Positions 36,291-44,920 of a stretch of 64,000 nucleotides of DNA are shown in pieces. The stretch's first letter is position 1. Each line of letters starts with the position of its first letter. The notes below the pieces were generated by a model, which searched no databases, was not told the origin of the DNA, and saw only the letters and a list, made by a program, of their open reading frames with translations. Both the position numbers and the translations under genes were made by a program. This DNA is from Pseudoduganella plicata (GTDB lineage: Bacteria > Pseudomonadota > Gammaproteobacteria > Burkholderiales > Burkholderiaceae_D). The DNA lies in NCBI RefSeq assembly GCF_004421005.1, contig NZ_CP038026.1, forward strand, positions 310,001 through 374,000, read 5' to 3'.

Positions 36291-37505
36291 TCAGATCCTG
36301 ATCGCGCTGATCGTATCGTAGATGGGGCCCAGCACGGACAGCATGATCCAGCCCAGCAGCAGCCCCAGGACCACCGTCATGGCCGGCTCGATCATGGCCT
36401 GCACACGTTCGATCTGCTCGCGCACCTCGCGATTATAGAAATAGGCGACGTTGCGCAGCGCGCCGTCCAGAGCGCCCGTCGCTTCGCCCACTTTGAGCAT
36501 GCGCACCACCAGCGGCGGGAAGATGCCCGTCGTGGCGAAGGCCGCTGTGACGCTGTGGCCCTCCGAGATCAGCTGCGCCGCGCGGCGCAGCGCCGCCGCC
36601 ACGACGCGGTTGCCGACGATGCCCTCGGAGAGCCGGATGCAGTCGAGGATCGTGATGCCGGAAGCGTACATCAGTGCGAAGAACGTGGCAAAGCGGGCCA
36701 GGATGATCTTGTGCAGCACGGGGCCTACGGGCCAGGCACGCAGCTTGATCCGATCGAACGAGAACGCGGCGCGTTCGCTGCGCCCGAGCCACCAGCGGGC
36801 GCCGAACCAGACGGCGAATGGCAGCGCAAGCAGCACGAACCACCAGTCGATGAACACGTTCGAGACGGCGATCAGCACTTTCGTGTGCAGCGGCAGTTCG
36901 CGCCCCATGTTGCCGATGAAGTTCGTCAGCTGGGGCACCAGGTAGATCATCAGGAAGAACGTCACGGCCGTGACGACGACCAGCACCACGGCCGGGTAGG
37001 TGACGATCTTTTTGGTCTGCGCCGCCAGTTCGTCCTGCCAGCGCAGGCCGCTGGCCAGGTCGCGGAACACTTCGTTGACCTTGCCGCTTTCCTCGCCGGC
37101 CTTGACGAGGCTCGTGAACGTGGGGTCGAACACGTCGGGATGGCCCGCCAGCGCATCGGACAGTTGCAGGCCGCCCTCGATCTTCTCGATCAGGTCCGTG
37201 ACGATCTCGCGAAAGCGCAGATGGTCCATGCTGTCGCGCAGGTCGTTCAGCGCGTCCAGGATCGGCACGCCCGCGCTGGACATCTGCTCCATGTGGAAGC
37301 AGAAGTTGATCAGTTCGCGCCGGCTGATGGCGCGCCGGCCGATGGCACCGAGCGGCACCTTGCGCTGGCGTGTCTGGCGGAAGTCGATCAGGTCCAGGTC
37401 CATGCGCGACAGGCGCATTTCCAGGTCCGGCAGGTTGAGTGCCTCCATGTCGCCAGGGACGATTTCGCCCGTGGGCGTCATGGCGCGGTAGATAAACTTC
37501 GGCAT
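36291..37505 (-). CDS. gspF: GspF/PilC-type inner-membrane platform protein
   Basis: 404 residues. Two T2SSF domains: the first ends with GLRWQDELAAQTKKIVTYPAVVLVVVTAVTFFLMIYLVP, the second with a membrane segment near the C-terminus (AMIEPAMTVVLGLLLGWIMLSVLGPIYDTI). N-terminus MPKFIYRAMTPTGEIVPG is typical of the family. It binds the export ATPase and pseudopilins. It starts one base after the GspE-like gene stop. Confidence 0.93.
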   Translation of the reverse strand: MPKFIYRAMTPTGEIVPGDMEALNLPDLEMRLSRMDLDLIDFRQTRQRKVPLGAIGRRAISRRELINFCFHMEQMSSAGVPILDALNDLRDSMDHLRFREIVTDLIEKIEGGLQLSDALAGHPDVFDPTFTSLVKAGEESGKVNEVFRDLASGLRWQDELAAQTKKIVTYPAVVLVVVTAVTFFLMIYLVPQLTNFIGNMGRELPLHTKVLIAVSNVFIDWWFVLLALPFAVWFGARWWLGRSERAAFSFDRIKLRAWPVGPVLHKIILARFATFFALMYASGITILDCIRLSEGIVGNRVVAAALRRAAQLISEGHSVTAAFATTGIFPPLVVRMLKVGEATGALDGALRNVAYFYNREVREQIERVQAMIEPAMTVVLGLLLGWIMLSVLGPIYDTISAIRI

Positions 37506-37506
37506 G

Positions 37507-39201
37507 TCAGGCCAGCCTGTCGGTCAGGTCGACGACGCGCGAGACCTCGTCCAGCGTGGTCGCGCCTTCCAGCACGCGGCGCATGCCGTCGTCCACCAGC
37601 GAACGGAAGCCGCTGGCCGCCGCCGCCGCGCGCAGCTCGCGCACCGAGGCGCGGCGCGCCACCAGTTCATCGAGCTCAGCGTTCATCTTCAGCAATTCCA
37701 TGATGGCCAGGCGCCCTTTGTAGCCTTGATGCGCGCAGCGCTCGCAGCCCACGGCGCGATAGATCACCGCCTTTTCGCCCTCCGCCTCAAGCCCCAGCAG
37801 GCGCCGCTCCAGCGCGTCGGCCGTGAACGGCGCGCGGCAATGCACGCACAGGCGCCGTACCAGCCGTTGCGCGATGATGCCGATGATGTTCCCGGCCAGG
37901 ACGTCGGCCACCACGCCGATGTCCAGCAGCCGCGAAACCGAACCGACGGCGGAATTGGTGTGCAGGGTCGAATACACCTGGTGGCCCGTCATCGCGGCGG
38001 CCAGCGCCATGTCCGCCGTCTCCTTGTCGCGGATCTCGCCGACCAGGATCACATCCGGGTCCTGGCGCAGGATCGAGCGGATGCCGTCGGCAAAGCCCAG
38101 CTTCGTCGATTCGTTGACGGAGGTCTGGCGGATCATGCTCATCGGGTATTCGACGGGATCCTCCAGCGTCATGATGTTGACCGCTTCCGTATTGATGTGG
38201 TTCAGGATCGAATACAGCGTGGTCGTCTTGCCGGAGCCGGTCGGGCCGGTGACGAGAATCAGCCCGTCGGGCCGGGCGATCATCAGCTTCAAGAGGTCCA
38301 GTTCGCGCTCGGCCAGGCCCAGGCCGTCGAGCGGCACGAGTCCTTTCTGGCGGTCCAGCACGCGCAGCACGAAGTTCTCGCCATGCGTGGTGGGCTGGGC
38401 GCTGGCGCGGAAATCGATCTGCCGGCCGGAGAACTTGATGGCAATGCGGCCGTCCTGCGGGGCGCGCGTCTCCGCGATGTTCATGTTGCTGATCACCTTC
38501 AGGCGCACAGCCATCGCCGGCCAGTAGGATTTGTGCAGGCTGCGGATCTGGCGCAGGATGCCGTCGATGCGGTAGCGGATGCGCAGGAAGCTGTGCTCCG
38601 GCTCGAAGTGGATGTCGGAGGCGCCGTTCTGCACGGCGTCCGCCAGCAGCGCGTCGATCAGCCGCACCATCGGGTGGCTGTATTCGTCCGACGTACCCTG
38701 GTACGACACCTCGCCCGTCTCGATCTCGTGCAGGATGCCGTCGATCGACAGCTCGAAGCCGTAATACTGGTCGATCGCCTTGACGATGTCCGATTCATTG
38801 ACCAGCAGCGGCGTGATCGTGATGCCCTTGACCAGCATGGCGTGGATCTGGTCCAGCGCGACGATATTGCTGGTGTTGGACATCGCCAGCACGAGGTTGT
38901 CCGTATCGCGCTCGTAGACGATGGGGAAGACGCTGTAGCGCTTCGCCACGTCCTTCGGAATGAGCTGTAACGCGATGGCATCGACGACCAGGCTGTTCAG
39001 GTCGGCCGACTGCGTATTCAGGTTTTCCGACAGCGCTTCGCGCACCGTGGCTTCGGTGACGAAGCCCAGCGTGATGAGCAGGCGCCCAAGCGGTTCGTTG
39101 CCGCGTTTCTGCTCGATCAGCGCGATGCGCAGCTGGTCTTCGCTGATGACGCCTTTTTCGATCAGCAGTTTGCCGAGCGGGAGTTTTACGGGTTCTGCCA
39201 T
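37507..39201 (-). CDS. gspE: GspE/MshE-type export ATPase with a degenerate MshEN motif
   Basis: 564 residues from ATG 39199-39201. Residues 8-31 are a MshEN-type repeat unit (LGKLLIEKGVISEDQL ... ALIEQ) with Pro8 where the c-di-GMP-binding Arg normally sits and Gln31 kept; a second weaker unit follows (LGRLLITLGFVTEATV). The ATPase core has DIHFEPEHSFLRIRYRIDG, Walker A GPTGSGKTTTLYS, LEDPVEYPMSMIRQTSVN, DPDVILVGEIRDKETADMA, LHTNSAVGSVSRLLDIGV and a zinc site CVHC...CERC. It powers pseudopilus assembly. Confidence 0.94.
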   Translation of the reverse strand: MAEPVKLPLGKLLIEKGVISEDQLRIALIEQKRGNEPLGRLLITLGFVTEATVREALSENLNTQSADLNSLVVDAIALQLIPKDVAKRYSVFPIVYERDTDNLVLAMSNTSNIVALDQIHAMLVKGITITPLLVNESDIVKAIDQYYGFELSIDGILHEIETGEVSYQGTSDEYSHPMVRLIDALLADAVQNGASDIHFEPEHSFLRIRYRIDGILRQIRSLHKSYWPAMAVRLKVISNMNIAETRAPQDGRIAIKFSGRQIDFRASAQPTTHGENFVLRVLDRQKGLVPLDGLGLAERELDLLKLMIARPDGLILVTGPTGSGKTTTLYSILNHINTEAVNIMTLEDPVEYPMSMIRQTSVNESTKLGFADGIRSILRQDPDVILVGEIRDKETADMALAAAMTGHQVYSTLHTNSAVGSVSRLLDIGVVADVLAGNIIGIIAQRLVRRLCVHCRAPFTADALERRLLGLEAEGEKAVIYRAVGCERCAHQGYKGRLAIMELLKMNAELDELVARRASVRELRAAAAASGFRSLVDDGMRRVLEGATTLDEVSRVVDLTDRLA

Positions 39202-39211
39202 GTAGTCGTGT

Positions 39212-41059
39212 TCAGTTGCCCCGGTCCGGCCAGGCGGCGGCCGGCGCCGCCACCGCGGACGATGTGGACGGTGAGGGCGCAGGCGCGGCGGCGTCGCGCA
39301 GCTCGCGCACGCGCCGCTGCACGGCCGCGCGGTCGAAGCCGGCAGGTCCCGTGGCCGCCAGCGCCTGCTGGTAATACGTGACGGCGAGCTTGCCCTGGTT
39401 GAGGCGGTCCAGCCCGACCGCCAGGTTGAACGCATAGTCCGCATTGCCCGGCGCGGCCGTATAGGCGCGGAAATAGGCCTGCTGCGCCTCGGGCCAGCGG
39501 TTCTGCCGCGCGTACAAGTTACCCAGCGCGAACAGCACGGGCGCCGCGTCGGGGCGGCTTTTCAGCACGTTGCGCAACTGCGCTTCGCTGCGCGCCAGGT
39601 CGCCTGGCCGCAGCGCCACCAGGGCGGCCAGTGCATCCGGGTCGGCCGGATCGAGCTCCAGCAGCCGGGCATAGGCGGCCGCGGCCGCGACACCGCGGCT
39701 TTCACGCTGGGCGACGGCGGCGCTGCCCAGCAGCGCGTCGCGGTTGTTCGGGTCCTGGCGCAGGGCGTTGTCGTATTCCCGGCGCGCCGTTGCGTAATCG
39801 CCCGCCACGAACGCGGCATAGGCGGCGCTCACGGCGGGGGCGATGGCAGGACTGCTGCCGCGGGCGATGTGCACTTCGCCGCCAGCCGTTCCCCCGGACG
39901 GCGGCGCATACGCCGGAGGGGGGCGGGGGGCAGCACCGTTGCCGTTACCGCCGCCGGCGGCGTCGGGCGGCGCGAAGCCGCCCGCCGCGGCGCGCGCGCG
40001 TTCCTCGCGCATCATGCGTTCGGCTTCGTCCGGCTGGCCGGCACGCTGCAGCGCGGGATCGTCGGTCATGTAGCGCTGCTGCTGCGGCGGCGCTTCGGCG
40101 GGGGGCGCGGTAGCGGCCTGGGCTGGTACACCGGGGACAGCCGGCATCGAGGAAGGCGCGGTGAAAGGCGCGCCCCCTGCGGGCATCTCGCCGGCAGGCG
40201 GCGCCGTCGCGCCCGCCATGTCGCTGCCGGCAGTGGCCGGCGCAATGGGCGTGCCGGAACCGAACGGCGGCCCGGCTGGCGGGACGGCGATGCCCGTCGC
40301 ACCCGTGGCGCTCGGGGGCGGCATGGGCACCATCGGCAACGCGGCGCCGGGGCCGGGCGCGGTGGTGGCGCGCCAGTAGACATAGCCAAACGTGGCGAGG
40401 ATCACAAGCGCGATGCCGGACAGGCCGGCCACGCGCATCCGGGCCATGTCCATCCCCGGCGTTTCGGCCGCTGCGGCCCGTGCCCTTGCGGCCGCGCCGG
40501 CACGGGCCGCAGCCGCTTCCGGCCGCGCCGCGCCGGCCATTGGCGCCTTCGGCCGCGCCTCGGGCGGCGTGGCGCCTGTCCGGCCCGGTCCGGCCGGCGC
40601 ACGGTTGCGCGCCGGTTCGTGGCGCGCCTGCGGCGGCACGGGATCGTGCACCGCCTCGGTGGCCGGTTCCAGCGGGATGGTCGGTTCGATATGGCCGCGC
40701 GTCCTGAGCGGTGCGGCGGCGGGTGCGGGCGGTGGCGGAGCCGGCTCCAGCGCCGGCTCCAGCCTGAGTTCCTGGCCGGCTTCCGGCAGCGGCTCGCGCC
40801 GTGGCCCGGACGCCGGCACCGCCGCATTGCCGGACGGTTCCGACGGCTGCAGCGGCTCCAGGCTCAGCTCTGCCAGTCCCGGCGACGGGCGCGGCGCGGG
40901 CTCGACGGCGGGAGCGGACACCGCGGCATCCGGCAAGCCGGGCGCCGGCCCGTCCGCGCGCGGCTCGAGGCCCCAGTCGTCCGGGGCGGCGGGTTCTTCC
41001 GGCAGGCCGTTCTGGCGCGCCCGTTCCGCTTTCTTCAATGCCTGCATCAGTAAGCTCAT
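39212..41059 (-). CDS. TPR protein with one transmembrane helix, MshN/GspB-like
   Basis: 615 residues. Begins MSLLMQALKKAERARQ, a leader often seen in proteins of this type in secretin clusters, then about 200 residues rich in Pro/Ala/Glu, one transmembrane helix near residue 215 (VAGLSGIALVILATFGYVYW), more low-complexity Pro/Gly/Ala sequence, and TPR repeats from about residue 420 (YAAFVAGDYATARREYDNALRQDPNNRDALLGSAAVAQ). Ends with the ATGA overlap to the secretin stop upstream. Probable adaptor in the periplasm between platform and secretin. Confidence 0.85.
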   Translation of the reverse strand: MSLLMQALKKAERARQNGLPEEPAAPDDWGLEPRADGPAPGLPDAAVSAPAVEPAPRPSPGLAELSLEPLQPSEPSGNAAVPASGPRREPLPEAGQELRLEPALEPAPPPPAPAAAPLRTRGHIEPTIPLEPATEAVHDPVPPQARHEPARNRAPAGPGRTGATPPEARPKAPMAGAARPEAAAARAGAAARARAAAAETPGMDMARMRVAGLSGIALVILATFGYVYWRATTAPGPGAALPMVPMPPPSATGATGIAVPPAGPPFGSGTPIAPATAGSDMAGATAPPAGEMPAGGAPFTAPSSMPAVPGVPAQAATAPPAEAPPQQQRYMTDDPALQRAGQPDEAERMMREERARAAAGGFAPPDAAGGGNGNGAAPRPPPAYAPPSGGTAGGEVHIARGSSPAIAPAVSAAYAAFVAGDYATARREYDNALRQDPNNRDALLGSAAVAQRESRGVAAAAAYARLLELDPADPDALAALVALRPGDLARSEAQLRNVLKSRPDAAPVLFALGNLYARQNRWPEAQQAYFRAYTAAPGNADYAFNLAVGLDRLNQGKLAVTYYQQALAATGPAGFDRAAVQRRVRELRDAAAPAPSPSTSSAVAAPAAAWPDRGN

Positions 41060-43008
41060 GGCTGTCCCTTGGCTGCCGGCGTACCGCCCGGCATGCTGTA
41101 AGGCTGCTGGTTCAGCGGGTCCTTGCCCGGCAGCAGATAGCGCAGGTCGCGGTAGTCGCCTTCCATGCTGGCGTCCTTGACGACGACGGCGCGCAGGAAG
41201 ATCACCAGCTCCGTCTTGGCCGTGCCTTCGTTACGGTAGGCAAACAGGTCGCCCAGCACGGGAATGCGCGACACCAGCGGCACGCCGTCCTTGCGGTTGT
41301 CGACGGAATCCTGCATCAGGCCGCCCATGACGGCTGTCTGCCCGCTGAACAGCTTCATCACCGATTCGACCTCGCGCGCCTGGATCACGGGCACCTGGCT
41401 GACGACGTTCTGGCGCGCCAGTTCCGGATTCGGATCCTGCACATAGCTGACGATGCGGGTGATGGTGGGGCGCACGTTGATCGTGACCTCGTCATCTTCC
41501 GAGATCTGCGGCGTGACGCTCATGACAAAGCCCACCGGCACCGTCTCCACGCGCGACTCGTAGGTCGCCTGCGCGGCAATGCCGCCGGACGAGTTCTGGA
41601 CGGCCGGCGTCACCTTCAGGGTAAAGAAGACGTTGTTGTCGACCACCTTGAGCAGCGCTGTCTGGTTGTTCAGCACGCTGATCTTCGGGCTCGACAGCAC
41701 CTGCACCTTGCCGAACGACTCGAGCAGCTGGACAGCCGCCCGGACATTGCCGAGACCGCTGAGCGGGTTGGCATAGTTAAACGTGAACACGCCCGGCGTC
41801 GACGTGATGGGCGTGCCTGATGGCATGTTCGGCGTGTCGACGCGGCCTTGCCCCAGCGTCGACATGCCATTGGAAGAGACGCGCGACCAGTTGATGCCCT
41901 GCTGGTACTGGTCCGACAGCTTCACTTCCAGGATCGTCGCCTCGATCATCACCTGCCGCTTCGCGGCAGACTGGATGATGTCGAGGAACTCGCGCACTTT
42001 TTCATGCTGCCGGCCCGTCGCCCGGACGGCCACCAGCCCGCTCTCGGCATTGACGATGACGGACGGCGCGTTGCGCTGGGCCGCGCGGGCCGTCTGCGCC
42101 GCACTGGCCTGGGCACCGGGGAACGCCGTTTCCGGCGCCTGGCCCGTCGCGCCTGCGGCTGGCGTGAATGCGCCCTGGTAGCCGCCCTGGTAGCCGCCCT
42201 GGCCCGGCTGCCCGCCCTGCGGACCGGGCTGACCGGGCTGACCGGGTTGGCCCGGGATGCCCTGCGCCGCCTGCGTGACGGCATTGGCCTGCTCGCGCAG
42301 CTGCGCCAGCGGGTCCGTCAGCGGATCGTTCAGATTGGTAGGGCGCAGCATGTCGCGGATGTTCTTCTCGAGGCTGTACCAGAAGTTGTTGTCGGCCCGG
42401 TTCGACACGGCCGTCGTCGAATTGTTGTTGGCGCCGGACGACAGGCTGGTGCCGGCGCTGCCAATCGTGCCTTGCCCAGTGTTCGAGCCGGTCGTGCTGG
42501 TGCTGCTGTTGGCGCTGGAACCGCCCGTCGTCGAGATCTGCGTGGCGATGTTGACGCTGCTGTTGGTGCTGCGGGCGATATTGACGTAGTCGATGCGGTA
42601 GTTGCGCCAGTGCGGCTGGTCCGGCAGGACCAGCAAGGTGCCGCCCTGGATTTCGTAGCGCATGTCCACCTGGCGCGAGATCCGGTCGAGCAACTGCGGC
42701 AGCGTCTGGTCCAGCGCGTTCAGCGTGACGGTGCCTTCGATCGACGGGTGGATGTCCACGTTCAGGCCGGCATCGCGGGCCAGCGCGAACAGCACGGATT
42801 CGACGGCTACCTTGTGCACTGTGACGCTGTAGGTTTCCACCCGTGCGCCGGCGCGCGGCGGCGGCAGCGCCGGGCTGGCCTGCACCGGTTCGGGAATGGC
42901 GCCGGCCGGCCGGGGCGCCTCGGTGACGTGGGCCGGCGAGAGCGGCAGCTTCGGTGCAGCGCACCCTCCCAGGAGGGAGCAGAGCAGGGTTGCCGCGACT
43001 TTATTCAT
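41056..43008 (-). CDS. MshL-like secretin lipoprotein with collagen-like repeat
   Basis: 650 residues from ATG 43006-43008 (overlaps the upstream gene by eight bases). Lipobox CSLLGGC near residue 15, then an N-domain VESVLFALARDAGLNVDIHP of the MshL/PilQ type, a Ser/Thr/Asn/Gly-rich region, a collagen-like Gly-x-Gln stretch (GQPGQPGQPGPQGG and GGYQGGYQG, about residues 252-275), an N3-type domain and the secretin channel (VLSSPKISVLNNQTALLKV, GQTAVMGGLMQDS, RIPVLGDLFAYR). It forms the outer-membrane pore of the minus-strand machine. Confidence 0.92.
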   Translation of the reverse strand: MNKVAATLLCSLLGGCAAPKLPLSPAHVTEAPRPAGAIPEPVQASPALPPPRAGARVETYSVTVHKVAVESVLFALARDAGLNVDIHPSIEGTVTLNALDQTLPQLLDRISRQVDMRYEIQGGTLLVLPDQPHWRNYRIDYVNIARSTNSSVNIATQISTTGGSSANSSTSTTGSNTGQGTIGSAGTSLSSGANNNSTTAVSNRADNNFWYSLEKNIRDMLRPTNLNDPLTDPLAQLREQANAVTQAAQGIPGQPGQPGQPGPQGGQPGQGGYQGGYQGAFTPAAGATGQAPETAFPGAQASAAQTARAAQRNAPSVIVNAESGLVAVRATGRQHEKVREFLDIIQSAAKRQVMIEATILEVKLSDQYQQGINWSRVSSNGMSTLGQGRVDTPNMPSGTPITSTPGVFTFNYANPLSGLGNVRAAVQLLESFGKVQVLSSPKISVLNNQTALLKVVDNNVFFTLKVTPAVQNSSGGIAAQATYESRVETVPVGFVMSVTPQISEDDEVTINVRPTITRIVSYVQDPNPELARQNVVSQVPVIQAREVESVMKLFSGQTAVMGGLMQDSVDNRKDGVPLVSRIPVLGDLFAYRNEGTAKTELVIFLRAVVVKDASMEGDYRDLRYLLPGKDPLNQQPYSMPGGTPAAKGQP

Positions 43009-44047
43009 GGGATGCCGACAGGGGTTGTTTTGCTGGGTTAGCAAGGATCATCGTATAAATCCGGTCAAACTTCAATTGTGTTCGGGGCAGTGCCGCGGCT
43101 GGCGGGGCCGCCTTGCCTGGCTGCTGCTGCCGCGTCAGCATGTCCGGCAGTTGCGTTGCGGCCCATACCGCCAGCGCCAGCAGGCCCGCCGCGCCCGCGG
43201 CCACGGCCAGCCAGCCGTGCCGGCGCGGCAGCGGCCGGAACGGCGTCTCGGCAACCGCCTGGCGAGCGTGGCGCGCCGTGACCGCGACGGCATCCTCGGC
43301 ATAGGCGGCCATCAGCGCCTTGTCGGCCAAAATATTGATGCGGCGGACAATGCCGCCGGACGTGCGCGCGATCAGCCGCACGGCGGCCGGGCTGAACAGC
43401 GGACCGCCCGTGTAGCCGGCCGCGCGCAGCCGGAACTGCAGGAACGCGGGAATCAGCTTCGGTGGCAGCGGCGGCACGAAAAAGCTGTGCGTGATGCGCT
43501 CGGCCAGCTGGCGCATGCGTGGCAGGGCCAGGTGCTCGTCCAGTTCGGGCTGGCCGAACAGCACGATCTGCAGCAGCTTGTACTGTGCCGTTTCCAGGTT
43601 CGTCAGCAGGCGCACGGCTTCCAGCGTCGCCAAAGGCATCGCCTGCGCTTCCTCGACCAGCAGGACGACCTGGCGGCCTGCCGCATGGCGCGCGATCAGT
43701 TCGCCGTTCAGCTGGCGCAGCACCTCGTCCGGGCGCCAGCCGCGCGCGTCCAGGCCCAGCTCGGCGGCAATGGCATACAGCACGTCGTCCGGCCCCAGGC
43801 TGGGGTTGACGAGGTAAATGGCGTCGATATGGGGCGGCAGCTGGCTTTCCAGCATGCGGCACAGCATGGTCTTGCCGCTGCCCACTTCGCCCGTCACCTT
43901 GACGATGCCTTCGCCATGCATGACGGCATACCGCAGCGCGGCCAGCATGTCGCCGCGCTCGTGGCCGCCGTAGAAAAACGCCGGGTTCGGCGTGATCGAA
44001 AACGGCGCCTGGCGCAGGCCGAAGTGCTGCAGATACAAATCGCTCAT
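43001..44047 (-). CDS. ExeA/MshM-like AAA ATPase with membrane anchor
   Basis: 348 residues from ATG 44045-44047 in the ATGA overlap with the ABC ATPase. N-terminus LYLQHFGLRQAPFSITPNPAFFYGG, Walker A GEVGSGKTMLCRML, Walker B VVLLVEEAQAMP (Glu where most members have Asp), and FGQPELDEHLALPRMRQLAERI. A transmembrane helix near residue 285 (HGWLAVAAGAAGLLALAVWAATQL) precedes a short periplasmic tail. ExeA-type proteins help assemble secretins. Paralogous to the MshM-like gene at 59203. Confidence 0.9.
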   Translation of the reverse strand: MSDLYLQHFGLRQAPFSITPNPAFFYGGHERGDMLAALRYAVMHGEGIVKVTGEVGSGKTMLCRMLESQLPPHIDAIYLVNPSLGPDDVLYAIAAELGLDARGWRPDEVLRQLNGELIARHAAGRQVVLLVEEAQAMPLATLEAVRLLTNLETAQYKLLQIVLFGQPELDEHLALPRMRQLAERITHSFFVPPLPPKLIPAFLQFRLRAAGYTGGPLFSPAAVRLIARTSGGIVRRINILADKALMAAYAEDAVAVTARHARQAVAETPFRPLPRRHGWLAVAAGAAGLLALAVWAATQLPDMLTRQQQPGKAAPPAAALPRTQLKFDRIYTMILANPAKQPLSASHE

Positions 44048-44793
44048 GACGGCAGCCCCATGGCACTCGCGCCGATGGCGCGCAGGAAGGCCGTTTCCAG
44101 CGTATCCGTGCCGTACCGGGCCCGGCAGGCCGCCGGGCTGCCGTCGAAGCGCACCGCGCCGTCGTGCAGGATGGCGATGCGGTCGCACGTCTCGTCGATG
44201 TCGGCCAGCGCGTGCGACGTCATCAACACGGCCGAGCCTGCATCGCCGCGCCGGCGCAGCGCCGCCTTGAACAGTGCACGCGCGTGCGGGTCGAGCCCGC
44301 TGGCGGGCTCGTCCAGTACATAGAGCGGCTTGTCCAGCAGCAGGCAGGCCGCCAGGCCCAGTTTCTGTGTCATTCCCTTGGAATACTGCCGCACGCTGCG
44401 CTTCAGCGCCGCCGGTTCCAGCTGCAAGGTGTCCAGCATGCCGGCGCACGATGCGTCATCGCGGCGCTGGCCGTGCAGTGCCAATGTATAACGGAGAAAT
44501 TCGCCGCCCGTCATGTAAGCCGGCGGCAGGAAACGTTCCGGCAGGTAGGCCAGCGGCGCGCGCGCGGCGGGCCGGCGGTGATCGACCCCGAAGATGGCGA
44601 TGCTGCCGCCGTCCAGCGGCACGAAGTCCAGCAGGCACTTGATCAGCGTTGTCTTGCCGGCCCCGTTGACGCCTGCCAGCCCCACGCACTCGCCCGCCCC
44701 CACGGCCAGCGACACGCCGTCCAGCACGGGGCGGCCGCGACGGGCGGCAGCGTGTCCGGTGACGGCGGTAAAGCGCAAAGCGGGTTCAAGCAT
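44044..44793 (-). CDS. ABC transporter ATP-binding protein, first gene of the pseudopilus operon
   Basis: 249 residues from ATG 44791-44793; a TTG-started extension to 44832 is possible but less likely. Walker A GVNGAGKTTLIK, signature QYSKGMTQKLGLA, Walker B PLYVLDEPASGLDP and H-loop MTSHAL: an ABC-2 type export ATPase, close in style to drug or polysaccharide exporters. No permease is adjacent; the permease at 31254-32039 in the same operon is the candidate partner. Its stop overlaps the ExeA-like gene by four bases. Confidence 0.9.
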   Translation of the reverse strand: MLEPALRFTAVTGHAAARRGRPVLDGVSLAVGAGECVGLAGVNGAGKTTLIKCLLDFVPLDGGSIAIFGVDHRRPAARAPLAYLPERFLPPAYMTGGEFLRYTLALHGQRRDDASCAGMLDTLQLEPAALKRSVRQYSKGMTQKLGLAACLLLDKPLYVLDEPASGLDPHARALFKAALRRRGDAGSAVLMTSHALADIDETCDRIAILHDGAVRFDGSPAACRARYGTDTLETAFLRAIGASAMGLPS

Positions 44794-44920
44794 GTCCACA
44801 ATCGAAATATTGGCAGTCCGCCACTGTAGCAAAGATCAGACGGAGTGCGCTAGGGCACGCTGCGGATCGGGCACAATGAGCATACAATGCGCCGACACTT
44901 GACTTGAGGGAAGATTTGTT
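44794..44920. promoter_or_regulatory. divergent promoter region of the two pilus/pseudopilus loci
   Basis: 127 bases separating the outward-facing ABC ATPase and mshE genes; all expression of the two large loci must begin here or inside them. For the plus strand TACAAT at 44883-44888 is a candidate -10 box; no good -35 box is seen. GAGGGAAG before the mshE ATG is the ribosome site. Nothing else stands out. Confidence 0.4.
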
